Part shown: piece by piece, positions 34,341 through 47,439 of the stretch
Layout: every line of letters begins with the position of its first letter
Position numbering within the stretch: the first letter of the stretch is position 1
From: Atherix ibis
Taxonomy: Eukaryota; Arthropoda; Insecta; Diptera; Athericidae
Length of the DNA: 64,000 nucleotides
Assembly (NCBI GenBank): GCA_958298945.1
Contig: OY282606.1
Coordinates: 41,491,920 to 41,555,919, forward strand
Direction of reading: 5' to 3'
Notes under the pieces: generated by a model
Seen by the model: the letters and a program-made list of their open reading frames with translations, nothing else
The model's database searches: none
What the model was told of the DNA's origin: nothing
Program-made: the position numbers and the translations under genes

Positions 34341-35102
34341 AGATGCCATTAAAAATGTGTGATTCAATTCAAAATTGTTTATTCGAATGGATTAATATAT
34401 ATAAAAATCATATCCTTTATTATTAAAAGAATAAAAATTGTAATATTTACAATTTTTATGAGGCTGTTTTGGCGACATCATTTTAGGCATGAAAGCTATT
34501 TAAATAAGACTGATCTGTAGTTGGTAAGGTAAACAGTTCAGCTTTTTGTGAGATTTAAAGGAGCAGATTACTTTGTTGTAAAAGTTAAAGGAGGGTACTT
34601 CGAAATTGTATATGGATTCAGTAACTGAATTATAATGAGTATAATTCCTACTTGCAAAGTAATTCTTGGTTAGATAGAATTGATATAATATTTAAGTGCC
34701 ACAGGATTGACCTATAGGTCGGATAGAATATAATTTTTTTTTTAATTCCAAACCTCTTACAATACAAATTATTTCATAAATTCTTTATTTGGATATGAAA
34801 ATGAAGACTAATAAATTTTATTAAAAAGTTTATTTTTTCAAAATATTACAAAACTATAATACTTGCCGAAATAAATTTTTCAAAAAAAATTTCAATATGC
34901 CATTTTTAAAATTACGACCTCGTAAATAGTGTGAGTTACAGTTTCATTAAGGTCTAACTGAATCATTCGGAAAATGATCCAACGAATTTATATAGAGTTT
35001 TTTTTAAGACCTTTTAAGGTATCTACCAGGTGTATAAGCTTAAATCCGCTGTTTTTTTTAAAAAAAAACACATGTTTTTTTCATATAAAAGCAAAATCAA
35101 AT

Positions 35103-36104
35103 TTATTCACAGTACTTGCCCCCGCTAGCTACACATTTTTGCCATTTCTCGGGCAATTTTTGGATACCACGCCAAAAAAATTCCTTCTCTATCGAGGCAA
35201 AACACTCATCAAGCCATTTTCGGACGTCTTCGTAAGAATCGAAGTACTGCTCAGCGAGCGCTTGGCCCTTCGACGAAAGCAGGTGTTAGTCAGAAGGGTG
35301 AGGTAGCACCTCCTAGTTGAGTATCTCCAAGTAGTTTCGGACCATTTTTTACGTGTGCGATGGTGCGTTGTCGTGGAGGAAAATCAACTTGTCATGTCTT
35401 TGCTGTTAATCCGTCCTTTTTTCACGCAGAGCATGGTGCAATTTGATCAGTTGTTGGTGGTAGCGGTGGGCATTAACAGTTTCACCAGGTTTCAACATCT
35501 CATAGTAGACGATACCCTACTGATACCACCAAATGCACAGCATCCTCTTCCGTTCGAAGCGATTTGGTCTTGAGGAAGATCTTGATGGTTGGCCTGGATC
35601 AACCCACGATTTCTTGCATTAGGGATTCTCGAAATATATCCACTTTTCATCGCTTGTCACAATCCGATACAGGAACGACTTCCTTTTTTGTCTGGCGAGC
35701 AAGATTTCGCATGTGTTTTGGCGTCGCTCCATCTGCCTATAGTTCAATTCATACGGCACCCATTTTCCGATGTTTTCAATCTTCCCCATGGTACGCAGAC
35801 GCATGGAAATGGCTGGTTGAGTAACACCCAATTTCTCCGCGAGCATTTTTTGCAATTGGGTATCGTCTTTGTCCAAAAGAGTCTGTAATTGATGGTCCTC
35901 AACCTTCCTAGGCCGATTTTCACGCTTATTGTCCCACAAGTCAAAATTGCCATCTTTGAACCGATGAAACCAATCTCGGCACGTTGTTTCCGATAAAACA
36001 CTGTTACCATAGGCCTCCATATGCATTCGATACGATTCGGCAGCCGATTTCTTCAAATTAAAGTAGAAAAGCAGAGCTTCCCGCATATGCACAAAACTAG
36101 ACAT
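35103..36104 (-). pseudogene. mariner C transposase, multiple nonsense codons
   Basis: Reads from MSSFVHMREALLFYFNLKKS at 36104 to a terminal KYCE and TAA at 35103-35105. The first 162 codons are open (DNA-binding domain with ETTCRDWFHRFKDG and NKRENRPRK, linker GKWVPYELN), through the first catalytic Asp in VTSDEKWIYFENP (the usual Gly before Asp-Glu is Ser). At 35619-35621 a TAA ends that frame. Downstream in the same frame, WIDPGQ-like, LKPGETVNAHRYHQQL, FLHDNAPSHT (second Asp) and EKEFFWRGIQKLPEKWQKCV are readable but broken by at least five more stops. About 24 bases that would encode the 'YSPDLAP' stretch before the third Asp are missing. Dead copy, older than mariner A. Confidence 0.87.
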
Positions 36105-36149
36105 GATTACCAAAAGAAATCTGGCACAAAACTAGACATGATTACCAAA
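36089..36149 (-). repeat. 35-bp-period tandem duplication over the transposase start
   Basis: The 26 bases at 36089-36114 (GCACAAAACTAGACATGATT then ACCAAA) recur at 36124-36149. The duplicated part contains the start codon and the first codons (MSSFVH) on the minus strand, so a second, out-of-place start sits 35 bases upstream of the first. A local slippage or double-strand-break repair product. Confidence 0.85.
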
Positions 36150-36339
36150 GGAAAAATGTATGTTGTTGTACGATATTGCTGACAATGTGCACTGAATAAT
36201 GTTGACAGATGTCAAACTCATAAAAAAAAAGTATGGCGCACCCATGATAGCTTAATACGCTCACTCACGCCATCTATGACCAAACAGGGGATTTGACCTT
36301 ATACCCCTGGTATATGATAGTATTAATTAACACAAGGGA

Positions 36340-36935
36340 TTATGGGGTATGCATTTATATTTTAATAGATCGCTTAAGCCGTCAATGCGTGTTTCTTGTG
36401 CAAAAGGTAAAAAATAGTACCTCGAATAAAGGGAATAGTAAATATGATTAAAAAGATGAGAGTGACCCTTTTTATAATGGGATACAGTCATATCAAGAAT
36501 AAATGGAACTTTAAGATCACAATTAAAAAGGAGAATCAACAATTTTAAGAAGTGCCTTTCTTCTTATCTATAAACAACAATTTAACAAACTGTAGAATTA
36601 TTATCTGTAAGTCCATATTAGTTTCAATAACTCACTCTGTGTAAGTTTATATACATCTTCACTTCCATTAATGTATGTGGCATTATGGTTCATGGCAGGT
36701 AATACAAATTATGTGGACACATTTGCGTTCATTAACTTTTATTTTCCACTGGACGATTTGCATTTAAGTTTAGAGAAATTCGAAAGCATGTTGGTAATTT
36801 TTACTAAGTGAAACGTAAGCCATATATTCTGCATAATCAACAAACTAGGTGTCAGGATGGAGACAAGTATGCTGTCCTATAGAATACCAGCAAATATCGG
36901 TGACTTTCAAAGAATTTACCTTAAAAATACTTCGA
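36340..36935 (-). pseudogene. Jockey-clade LINE relic
   Basis: Minus-strand relic that aligns in patches with the jockey copy at 21571-24197: the GATATTTGCTGG and GGACAGCATACTTG part of motif B at 36900-36870; ATACATTAATGGAAGTG at about 36675 (intact copy ATACCTTAATGGCAGTG); GAAACTAATATGGACTTAC at about 36625; and the C-terminus CDLKVPFILDMTVSHYKK at 36520-36450 (intact RDLKVPFVFDIAVSRYKK), ending in DLLKY. Several internal deletions and stops. Confidence 0.8.
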
Positions 36936-39900
36936 ACATATAAATATTATTCTATATTGTATTTTGTGTATCCCAATACTTGAAAAATATTTTTACAGAT
37001 TATCTTATAAACTAATTGCCCGTAGACTGAATTATTACAAATCAATCAAACTAGAGCTAATACCCAATAACCAAAGCATTCATTATGTGCGCAGAAACGA
37101 AAGAACAAAAAATTTTCAAGCAATCTAAGTTAAAAACAAAACAGTTAATAATATTCACGTTGACTTACTTTTCACAGTCAAATTGATGCCAGAATATGGG
37201 TACCCACTACTATATAGGTACGGGTAATCTATGGACGTTTCTAGGTTAAAAGCAATCGCAATTTCGATGAGTACCACTGATGAGTGAATTGATTTTACCT
37301 CCGAAATGGAAATGTTCCATTTTAATGAAATTGCGTCAAAGTGAATTTATGGTTAATAAAATGGTATATTTAGGCTTTCTACAATACGTTAGAGCTTTGT
37401 TAGATGCCGACTAGTATATATTATGAACTGACAAGGTAAACTGGCCATGAGATTCGAAGAAAACTGCTGAAGAATAGCAACATTATTCAGCAGCATTATC
37501 CCACTTAATGATACATCCTGTCAATAATAATTTGCGCAATCATCTAAAAAGTATCCAATACGATCTGACCTGAAGAAGATTTGTTTCTTGTTTCAGTTTA
37601 ATTTTCGCAATAAATCATAATAGATTTTGCATTTGTACATTCCAGATCTTAACTAGGCGGAGTTCAGAAAGCTTTTATTTCTTTATTTTTTGTCTCATCA
37701 CAAAATATAGGATCATATTGCAAAAAAATGAGATTCTCTTTCATAATCATATGACTATATAAAGGTAATGGCAAAAATTTATTTTTAGCCAGGTAAAATT
37801 TGTATAAAATTAGCAAGAAATATTATAATCGTACCAAAAAAAAAAAAATTATTTATTCAATTTCGTGGTATACAATTAACCTGCCAAAATCAATAGAGGA
37901 TGCTTACGGGAGCACCCCAAAGAATAATGAAAAATTTTTAATAAAATCATTTTAATAAATAGTTTTTATATTAGGTCATATGTAACAGTAAAGGTCAGCT
38001 AAGGTTTATAGTTAATTTCGATAGTGCAGATCATTCATTAAATCAAATTATATCGACAGAGATTTAAGAGGCAGATCATTCATTCTAGATGGATGACTGG
38101 GCAAATTCGATTTATCAGGGAAATTTTTGGAATATTCTCTGCTTGACTACTTGGTGGTTAGAGGATCTACCAAGCGATAATTTTCAAGTTAGTTTATCGG
38201 TTTCACATCAACCAATCATAGTAAAAATTAATTCGAATTATCGATTTGACCTTCACTTGGATTTTGTTCAAAGTTATTTATTTTCGCTATTCTTTTTCTT
38301 TTTTTTATAGAAGTTATTTTGCTTGTACAATTGCGAAAATATAATTTTTAGATACTTTTACTATCAGTCAGTGGCAACTATTCCTATTTAGATGTGAGTT
38401 TTCTGTAGCAACCCAAACCACTTTTATATTGAGCCCAACTCATTTATCTACCAATAATACTTTGAGTATCAGGTAAGCTGGCAGAAACACATTTACCTAC
38501 AGACCTTATTCGAATAGAGTTAAGCCTAATGTTGAGTTCATAAAATTATGCCGCAAGCACAAAACATAACCAATTTCATCGACCAGTTAATTAATTTAGT
38601 AGAAAATCGAATTTATCAACAAGCCTTAGAACAAAATAGATTTTTTTTCCCCGTTGTGGTTTGTTACCAATTGCTAATTTAGATTTAGTAAAATCATGCG
38701 CTAAATTTAAATGTGGATACGGATTTTTAGTCTCAAATCGAAAATTTCAACAGAAAGAACCTTCATATTGAAAATAAGGTCTTGAACTATGAATTAATTC
38801 GAGTACATTAGGAAAAAGAAATTGTTCTCGTCAGTTTCAATCAGCCATAGCTGGCGGGCAGGTGTAGCTAATTTTGGTTGACCTCGTATTTTAGATATTA
38901 TTCAATATGAAATCTTAAATTAAGGAAAACTCAACCCACTTTACTCTTTGTTTTTTTTTTTCTAAATAGTCAATTGAAGAATAATTGGCTTATAATATGA
39001 AATGAGTATAGTCCATGTTGAGTTCCTGTATAAACCCTTTGATCAATACTAAACGCTGCAAATTATGTTATGAATGCATTAATGCACATTTAATAATACC
39101 TTATTTGCACGTATAATGGTGTGATCCATTGTAAATCCATTGAATTGATTTGATTAGGTCAAGAATAATCATAAATTGCATATTTAGAATAATTTTCAGT
39201 ATTTGGGCTTCTAGTATTTCTAACTAATTTCCAATTTAGACAATTACAGGTATTGTGCCTATTTTCTTCGTGATTTAGTAAACGTTTCGTTGGTGGTATA
39301 GCAGAATTGTAATTATTTGCGAAATACGAGAAATATTTCTATTCCTAATAAAAGTAATTCGATACTACGTTATCAATAATTTATCATTTTTTACTGACTA
39401 TTAAAAGACCACCGATCATGATGCAAAGTTACCTACCAAGGTGGCAATTTCAGAAGCCTCGAAAGAGGCAGATAATTTTTCACGCATTATTGGCACTGGA
39501 AAACGTGAAATAAAATGCGATAATTCTACGTGCTGCTGATAATGATATGCAATTGATGGAATTTATTATTTATTATAGAAGATGAGGACTTATTTTGTAC
39601 TTTTTTAGTTAACTGAAAGTTCTTCGTGAATCAAACAAAAATCCCTTTAAACAGAAGTTAAGAAGAGGAGTTTAGGATAATCATAACTTACAACTTAATT
39701 TTCGTTCCATCTATCAATTTAGTACAATCCACCTACCTGAAAAGATAAAAAAATAAAATGTGTTTAATAATATTCTGGCAGAGCAGTTTTATATTTTAAA
39801 CCTTACTAAGAAAATTGCATAATTAAAATTATAGGTGGGGCATGATTAAAAGTAGCCATTCAGCAATATATTTGGTAAAAATATTTTTGATTCAGAATAA

Positions 39901-41062
39901 ATTTGTTAACTATTTTATAATGAGAATATTTGTTTTAATGTTCTTATCCAAATCATCATTTTTATTAAATTCATTTTAAAAAACTTATTATTAATTTTAT
40001 ATAAGATAATATTACTATACTCTCATAGTTCAATTTTCTCCGAAACCCTAGTAAATACATCCCCTGCTACTAGTGATAAAAGTTTATCCAATGGACTCTT
40101 TGAAAAGTAAAGTTAAATGAAATATATTTATATAAATTTTGATTGAATTTTTATACAATTATATTTTTAAACTGGACCAAATAATATGTTATATCATTCA
40201 AATTCCTAGCTCAAAAATTTTTGCAGGACCCAATCCTTTTAGAGCAGTTTTTAAGAGATTTTCGCACATTTCCGTCTAGAATACGGCCATGTTATTTTGT
40301 TTTTATTTTGGAAAAAGGAAACACAGAAAGAATATATCAAGAATATCTTTTCTCCTTGGTTATGTGGTGGTGGAATTAAAAAAATTGATTGCGGAAGCGA
40401 ACTCCTAGACGAATGAGTCTTGTATGAATACTAGACCATCCAGAAGATGACGGAGTGACAGGGCATACGTCCTGGATAGCATTGCAGGATTGTAGGGGGT
40501 ACTGTGACTTGCTACTATCGCGTTCGCACCCAAATATAACAAAAGAAATTTATGCCATGTTTTATTTGTACTGAAGACACCAAAGATATGATTTTCTCCA
40601 GGAAAAAAGGACGTAAAGTAGGGGAAGAAAAAGCTTTTAAAAATTAAAAAAAGAAGACAAAAATATGAATATGAAATTTATTTTTTTTTTTAAAAAGTAG
40701 CAACTTGCCAAGCAAATTACTGGAATTGAGGAGAGAGAAGAGTTTTTGTCGAGAGGAGTCTCGATATTGATTGAATCCTGTCTGGTCATGGCCCAAACTA
40801 TCCTTGGCACTTCGTTGGCACATCCGATATTATAAAGTGTCCCTTTCAATTTTAATTTTTTCTTCCTCTGGGTCATAGCTAGCTTCCTTTTTATATTTCA
40901 CAACTAATTTAGTTAGTGTACATTCGTTAAATTTGACGATTATCTGTATCAACAGGATATTTTTCATAGCCTTATTAGAGAAAGTAAAACGGTGTTAAAT
41001 TGTACGATTTAGGATGCCAATTTACATCACCAAATCTTGAAATAATGTGTCTTGGGACCTTT
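36936..41062. other. Non-coding spacer
   Basis: AT-rich with a few more balanced stretches (37160-37560, 38080-39100, 39380-39700). 40330-40560 is GC-richer and unassigned, and a minus-strand open frame at 40637-40876 (79 codons) has no recognisable insect domain. None of these supports a gene call. Confidence 0.45.
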
Positions 41063-41140
41063 GAGCGTAATAAAGTTAGAATTTTCCGTGACATGTGGCT
41101 TGTGGCATACGACCATAGTTCTTAGAATTGAAAATAAACA
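41063..41140 (-). repeat. Unnamed interspersed repeat, fragment C
   Basis: GTGACATGTGGCTTGTGGCAT and neighbours match the reverse complement of the repeat at 7180-7790 (GTGCTATGTGGCTTGTGGCA). Here the plus strand reads KVRIFRDMWLVAYDH. The match fades on both sides. Confidence 0.5.
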
Positions 41141-43478
41141 TTTCTGCTTCCTCATTTTTAAATAAATACGAGCCAATAATACCGTCATACGAATCTGCAC
41201 ATTAGAGCGATACTTTTAATATATATAATAGCTTTTTCACGATCATAAATAGGTTTTAAAAGCTTCATAAAGGAGAAAATATGCGAACAAAATATTTATT
41301 CGAAAATGTTTTCGGCAGAATCACCACTTTTGTAGAAAGTTTTTATAATTTCAACCCTTTATTCGGTGATTAAGCGATCCATAATAAAAAAAACGACAAA
41401 TTATAATCCAAACCAATGCATATATTTTTGACAGATTTCTAATATCAAGGATAATACTTTCCGAACTATGAAATACGTATTTTTTTTGAAACATAAGAAA
41501 ATACATCCTTCCCTAAAAATAAATTTTCAGAACTTATTTGACTGATTATCAATATCAGAATCAATTTCTTTTTGGATAATATAATATTGTTAATATTTAT
41601 GTTAATCCACCCGATAACTTAACACGAATAAAATAACACCAATAATTAATTTAATTGAATATTAATTCAGTTTGAAAAAAAAAAACAATATTAAATTATT
41701 GAGATTTTTCTTATAAATCAGTCAAGAAGAAACTGTTTTTGGAGATGACCTTAATTACAGGCTATAGACACTTATAATAAAATAAAAAAATAATTTTATG
41801 GAAAAATGCTAATTTAATAAATTAAATTTTCACATTGTCGTTTTCTTAAAAAAAATATGCACCAATATCCTTGGTATAAGCCAAATTGACTAAAAATGAA
41901 ACAAAATAATTCATATAAAAAAAATGTTAATTAGAAATTAAATTAAATAGAAAAATTTCAAATATTACAAAAAATTCACAATTTTTTTATTATATTCAAT
42001 TTAAATTTAGATTCAATTGATTTTTTGCATGACTACGCCAATATAAAACTAGTTTATTTAGTGAAGGTTAAATGCCATACAAAAAAAATTGATGTTTTCT
42101 AGAGAATATCAACGAAATGAAATAGTTTTTATACAATGAAGAAACCAACAAAAAAAATTTTTCACAATCTAATATTTATGGTTAGAAAGAAAAAATATTT
42201 CAGACTAATGTTAAAAAGGTAAATAAATATAAATATCTATTATGAAAATATTACGAAACTTTTCAAATGAACAAAAACATTTTTTTCAGTGCACTTAATA
42301 AATGACTTATTCATAAAAAGTTTACATTCAAAACAAACTACAACCTACATTGTCGAAAATCTTCATCTGCTTATATTTTTAAGAAAAATATTTAGAAATA
42401 ATATTTGAGGATAAAAAATTACAATTAAAGACAATATGACAAGAATGGAATTGTTTCTATAGTATACTATGAATAAAGTATATTTTTATGAGTACTTATA
42501 AGATTATAACTAGAAATGGGACACTGCGTCTGTTCATCATTTATCATATAAGGTGCATTTCGATCACGTAAGGAAAATTTAAGCTCAAATCCATTCGAAA
42601 AGTTCACTTTCTAAAAATAAAATAAAAAATAAAACGAAATAACTACAGAAATAATTGTATCAGAAAAATGAAGTAAAAGTTTTACTCTGCATTCCCAAAT
42701 TTCGTGAGTGCAAATATGACAAAATGAAATTACATCGCACGACCTTGTTGCAAGGCCGATTTCACTTTAAAAATTTATCTACTTAGTGCCAAAATTCAGA
42801 TATACAAACGGCATTCCATTAAAAGTAAAATGTATCCGAAAAAAAAATACCAAATTAATTTCGAAAAGTATAAAAACATCATCTTCGAAACGAAATTGAT
42901 GTGCGCAGCTGGAATAAATTAATGGAATTGAATGGAACAAACTATACTTATTTGGTTGATTGGAAATTGTGCAAAAATTCAAATATGAGAAACATGAAAA
43001 TTCAATTTATTTTAAAACTTGTTTAGAGTCGATTTTTTGTCCTATCTACTTCTAATTTTTTTTGGGTTTTAATTAGTATTATAAGTATAAAATGGTAATT
43101 TTCAAAAAACGACATCACTAAAACACTAGAAATGATCGAAGAAGGACAAACATCAAATTTACTACTCTCGGCAATGAAGTGTAATTATTAGCCGTGAATG
43201 CTCTTTAATAAATCGTCTTCGTTTTTCCTAATTAAGATGGTTAATTCAATTTAAAAAATTTGTCTTAGAGTCACGCTAAATTACACTTTTTTAAGTATTT
43301 CTTTTTGTGTTTTAATTTCGAGTTTAAATAGTAGTTTTTTTTTCAGTAAGTTATATTTTTACTAACATCTAAGAAGATGTAAGTAAAAAGCTTAATGTTT
43401 TGAAATTTATGTAATGTGAAGAAAAAAATTAATTAACACGTTGAGCGTCGTATTTCTACAGGTGGTAAAAATTTATTA
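41141..43478. other. Very AT-rich spacer
   Basis: A-rich and T-rich throughout, especially 41600-42300. The open frame at 42779-42982 (-) has no domain. Nothing recognised. Confidence 0.5.
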
Positions 43479-44030
43479 GAAAAAGAACAGTATTGAGACT
43501 TATCTTTATATTTTGCATCAATTTTGTTTTATTTTCATGAATATTAACCTTTTCCATTAAACAACTATACTTCAGCGAAGGCGGTATTACCCCTTTTTGT
43601 AACAGTGATGTAAGGCTTCAAATGGGATTACCGTAGGATCTTCGGTTATACTTTTAGATATTATTATCAGAATTATTCTATTATTTAGAGTGGCATACCT
43701 GTCATTTGACATAATTCGACGGGCCGCATACGATCATTAGGATTAGGATATGCCCAATCAGCCTTCTAATGGAAAGTAGAGGCTACGTTTGGTGAAGCTA
43801 CGTTTCCTTCTAATAGAAAGTAGCCTCATCAAACAAAAACTGCTGTCTTTTCTATCAATCAAGCAATCCATCTGTCAATTGCTCAACGGCGAGTGGTCTC
43901 AACATGTAGATTGCTCTTTTTGCTTTAAGAGTACATAATGGGTAATCTCAATCAGCGAGCTATGGTATGGAACCTTGCAAATTTCGGGCACTGCTATGCC
44001 TCTTTTGAAAGCCTTTCAGTCTCAATAAAA

Positions 44031-44577
44031 AGAACAGTATTGAGACTTATCTTTATATTTTGCATCAATTTTGTTTTATTTTCATGAATATTAACCTTTT
44101 CCATTAAACAACTATACATCAACGAAGGCGCTATTACCACTTTTTGTAACAGTGGTGTAAGGCTTCAATTGAGACTACCGTCGACTCTTCGGTTATACTT
44201 TTAGATATTATTATCAGAATTATTCTATTATTTAGAGTGGCATACCTGTCATTTAACATAATACCACGGGTAGCATACAATCATAAGGATTAGAATATGC
44301 CCAATCAGCCTTCTAATGGAAAGTAGAGGCTACGTTTGGTGAAGCTACGTTTCCTTCTAATAGAAAGTAGCCTTATCAAACAAAAACTGCCGTCTTTTCT
44401 ATCAATCAAGCAATCCATCTGTCAATTGCTCAACGGCGAGTGGTCTCAACATGTAGATAGCTTTTTTTACTTTAAGAGTACATTATGGGTAATCTCAATC
44501 AGCGAGCTATGGTATGGAACCTTGCAAATTTCGGGCACTGCTATGCCTCTTTTGAGAGCCTTTCAGTCTCAATAAAA
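44031..44577 (+). repeat. Unit 2 of the 547-bp array
   Basis: Most regular unit. It ends in GAGCCTTTCAGTCTCAATAAAA and joins unit 3 exactly in register. Differences from unit 1 are scattered single bases such as TCAGCG versus TCAACG after CATTAAACAACTATAC. Confidence 0.9.
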
Positions 44578-44990
44578 AGAACAGTATTGAGACTTATCTT
44601 TATATTTTGCATCAATTTTGTTTTATTTTCATGAATATTAACCTTTTCCATTAAACAACTATACATCAACGAAGGCGGTATTACCCCTTTTTGTAACAGC
44701 TTCAAATGGGATTACCGTAGGCTCTTCGGTTATACTTTTAGATATTATTATCAGAATTACTCTATTATTTAGAGTGGTATACCTGTCATTTGACATAATA
44801 CCACGGGCCGCATACGATCATAAGGATTAGGATATGCCCAATCATCCCTCTAATGACGTTTGGTGAATCTACGTTTCCTTCTAATAGAAAGTAGCCTTAT
44901 CAAACAAAAACTGCCGTCTTTTCTATCAATCAAGCAATACATTTGTCAATTGCTCAATGGCGAGTGGTCTCAACATGTATGTAGATCGCT

Positions 44991-45242
44991 CACCTAGTTT
45001 CAACTCAGCACCTCCTGTACTGATCCCGCCTCTAAATAAGGTACATCCAATGTAGATACAATCCTTGCTAGCAATCAGTAACCAGTTACAAGCTAGTTAC
45101 ATTAACTGTTCATAGCAAGATCTACCTAAAACTCGATTATTATCCACAGTAATAACTCCTGTGATAGCTGGTATCCCTCATCACCAGTCTTAAGACTGTT
45201 CCCGCAATGTGAATATTAAGCCTCGCATTGATCTTTTTTTGA
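44991..45242. other. Insertion inside unit 3 of the array
   Basis: About 252 bases absent from units 1 and 2, placed between GTAGATCGCT and CTTTTTGCTTTAAG. GCTC occurs at both junctions (44988-44991 and 45243-45246), so a 4-bp target duplication or microhomology repair are both possible. The insert is GC-richer and includes AGTAACCAGTTACAAGCTAG. It matches no element I recognise. Confidence 0.65.
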
Positions 45243-45349
45243 GCTCTTTTTGCTTTAAGAGTACATTATGGGTACTCTCAATCAGAGAGCTATGGTATGG
45301 AACCTTGCAAATTTCGGGTACTGCTATGCCTCTTTTGAGAGCCTTTCAA

Positions 45350-47439
45350 GGACTATTCATCAGCTTCAATATTAATCGATGGTCCAACTTGCCAAAGTCT
45401 TATGCGTTCCAAATTTTCATCAGTTCTACATGTTGAAAGCGTTCTAGAGAACTCCAAAAACACAACTTCATTTTGAGCTGATTATATCGCGTAGAAAATC
45501 CTACTTTATTTTTCAGTGATCACAGTAATCCCTACTTTACCTTGTCTGCTAACCAAATGGTGCTTATCATCTTTGACCATTCATAGACAAATAGAGTAGA
45601 TAATGAGCAATACTTTTTTATCAACCCATTGGTCTAAGAGATTGAAACTTGTCTTGTACGCTTATGAGGATACAACGTACAAGTTGTGTGGATCAAAATT
45701 CTGCATTGTTGCCAGATCGGGGATACCAGTCCTTTTTCTGTCGCAACTCGTTTACTAGCTACACAATTAGACACATAATATATTTAATTTATTTCTAGGT
45801 TATTTTAAATATTTTTAATGATTTAATTTTATATATATTTTTTTTCATACTCTAAAGTATTATATTCTATTAATTAACAACCTTAAACTATTTTCATCTC
45901 AGTTCAAATATTTTTATCTAATATAATATAACTACAGTTTATGTAGATATTATTTAACCTGTACAGGAGATAACTAAGAAGCATCACATTAATATTTAAA
46001 AATGGTATTTATTAAAACTTATCAAAAATTTCCTTAACACAATTTTTGATCAAAATCAAAGAATTTTTTTTTAAAGCGTAAAGTACAATTAGAAAAATTT
46101 GACTTTATTTTGAGAATAACACAAATAAGTTCATCGTCAGAAACTTTTTCGACTCTCAGAAAAATTACACCCAATTTGATACGATAGCAATCAATCAACT
46201 TCACAGGTGCTAATATCAATTTTCTTCTCTTCCTTTTTACACTCTTCTATTCCCATTAAATTTTTTGGTACACTCGCTTTTAAATATTATATCTTCCTGA
46301 CCCTGTTAAGAAGCGAAAACTCAATGATAAATGATCAAAATATTCAATAATGATAGAGAATGAATTCTATGGATTCAAACATTGATTTACTATTTGAAAT
46401 TTTAGAGTTTACTTAATAAAACTGATAACTCTGATCGCTCACTATCTTACTAATAATGGCCTTCCAACATTACAAGTATATCACTTAGTAGCTAACTTAC
46501 CTGTTTTTATTTAAAAAATTTTACCTCTTTCTTTTTAACTAATTAGAAAAGAGATCCCTCGAAACACTAGACCAACAGAAATCTATTTACGTCTATAATT
46601 ATTTACGTTACTCTTCAGACGAAACATAAAAGTTTACCTAGACCTCAGGTACACACGCATATTTCAATAGGCATGAACGGGTGCCTTGGAAATATTTACT
46701 ATGCTAAGACGAGAATGATTATTGCGTGATTTGTTAGCTCACTTAGAGCTTCTGTTGACTATAATTTTTTTTAAGGTCCACTAAGGTCGAATATAAATTA
46801 TCTCAGCAGTTATCGTTGGAATCGTTCTGGTTTTTTCCTAAGTAAATGCGACAAGCTCAACAACTTCAAGTATTTAGAAGATTACTTTCAGTTTTCTTTA
46901 TTAAAATATTTTTCTAACCATGGAGGTAGTTTGTTGTATTTTAAGAATATACTTTTTTTATTTCATTATTGTTAACATTTGTACTGAAATATAAATTCTT
47001 AGCGCTTTTTGGGGACAACTAAAATTCATCCCGCGGCTATATCACTAGTGTGATTTGAACTTATGTGTAGGATTGCTGGCCCTTAGGCCCAGACGTTCCG
47101 AGTTCCAAAATAGGGACAATTTTTTTTTAAATTTTATTAAAGAGGCTTCTTTTTATAGGTACATTAAAAACATTACGGAAAAAGTATTTTTGGACTACAA
47201 GATTTTATTAATTACGTATTTAAGTTTTAGTTAAATGACAAAAAAAATATTTATATAATTTTTCTTATTATAACAAAAAATTCACATACTGTAATCTGTT
47301 GAAAGGGTTTAATTTCTGATTCTGTAATTTAAAAAAATGGAACTTTTAAGAGAAAGTTAAAAACTCGTTGAGCGCAGGGTGCTTTTCGTTTTTTTTTAAA
47401 TAATAAAATTATCCAAGTTCTATTACTGGATTATCTCCA
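45350..47439. other. Spacer
   Basis: 45350-45780 continues at higher GC than the surroundings and may belong to the same unknown sequence as the array. From 45780 on it is AT-rich with no recognised gene or element. Confidence 0.45.

Larger units (their letters stand above)
35026..36310 (-). mobile_element. mariner element C (DD34D type), minus strand
   Basis: A 1285-bp element with about 26-bp terminal inverted repeats starting CCAGG (T or G) GTATAAG, differing at four positions, and TA on both sides (35024-35025 and 36311-36312). The transposase lies on the minus strand and is riddled with nonsense codons. TIR sequence and protein differ from mariner A and from family B, so it is a third mariner lineage. 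A jockey relic starts about 30 bp past its right end. Confidence 0.88.
43484..45349 (+). repeat. 547-bp tandem repeat array, three units
   Basis: Three head-to-tail units start at the same landmark, AGAACAGTATTGAGAC, at 43484, 44031 and 44578: two periods of exactly 547 bp. Units 1 and 2 are nearly identical. Unit 3 has small deletions and a roughly 252-bp interruption. Each unit holds TTTGCATCAATTTTG, AACCTTTTCCATTAAACAAC, an internal duplication of CCTTCTAATRGAAAGTAG, and a GC-richer end with GGTATGGAACCTTGCAAATT and GGGCACTGCTATGCCTCTTT. An open frame of about 79 codons runs across the second half of unit 2 but I recognise no protein. No TIR, LTR hallmark or transposase seen. Confidence 0.92.

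Noticed and set aside
34974..35824. Plus-strand open frames of 72-110 codons
   Set aside because: They lie opposite the mariner C transposase, whose minus-strand motifs are clear; these are antisense shadows.
40637..40876. 79-codon minus-strand frame with a stretch vaguely like the end of a bacterial transposase
   Set aside because: Similarity too short and compositional; nothing else bacterial in the window.
43484..45349. Array units as LTRs of a retroelement
   Set aside because: Units are directly adjacent with no internal region, and there are no TG...CA ends, primer-binding site or pol motifs.
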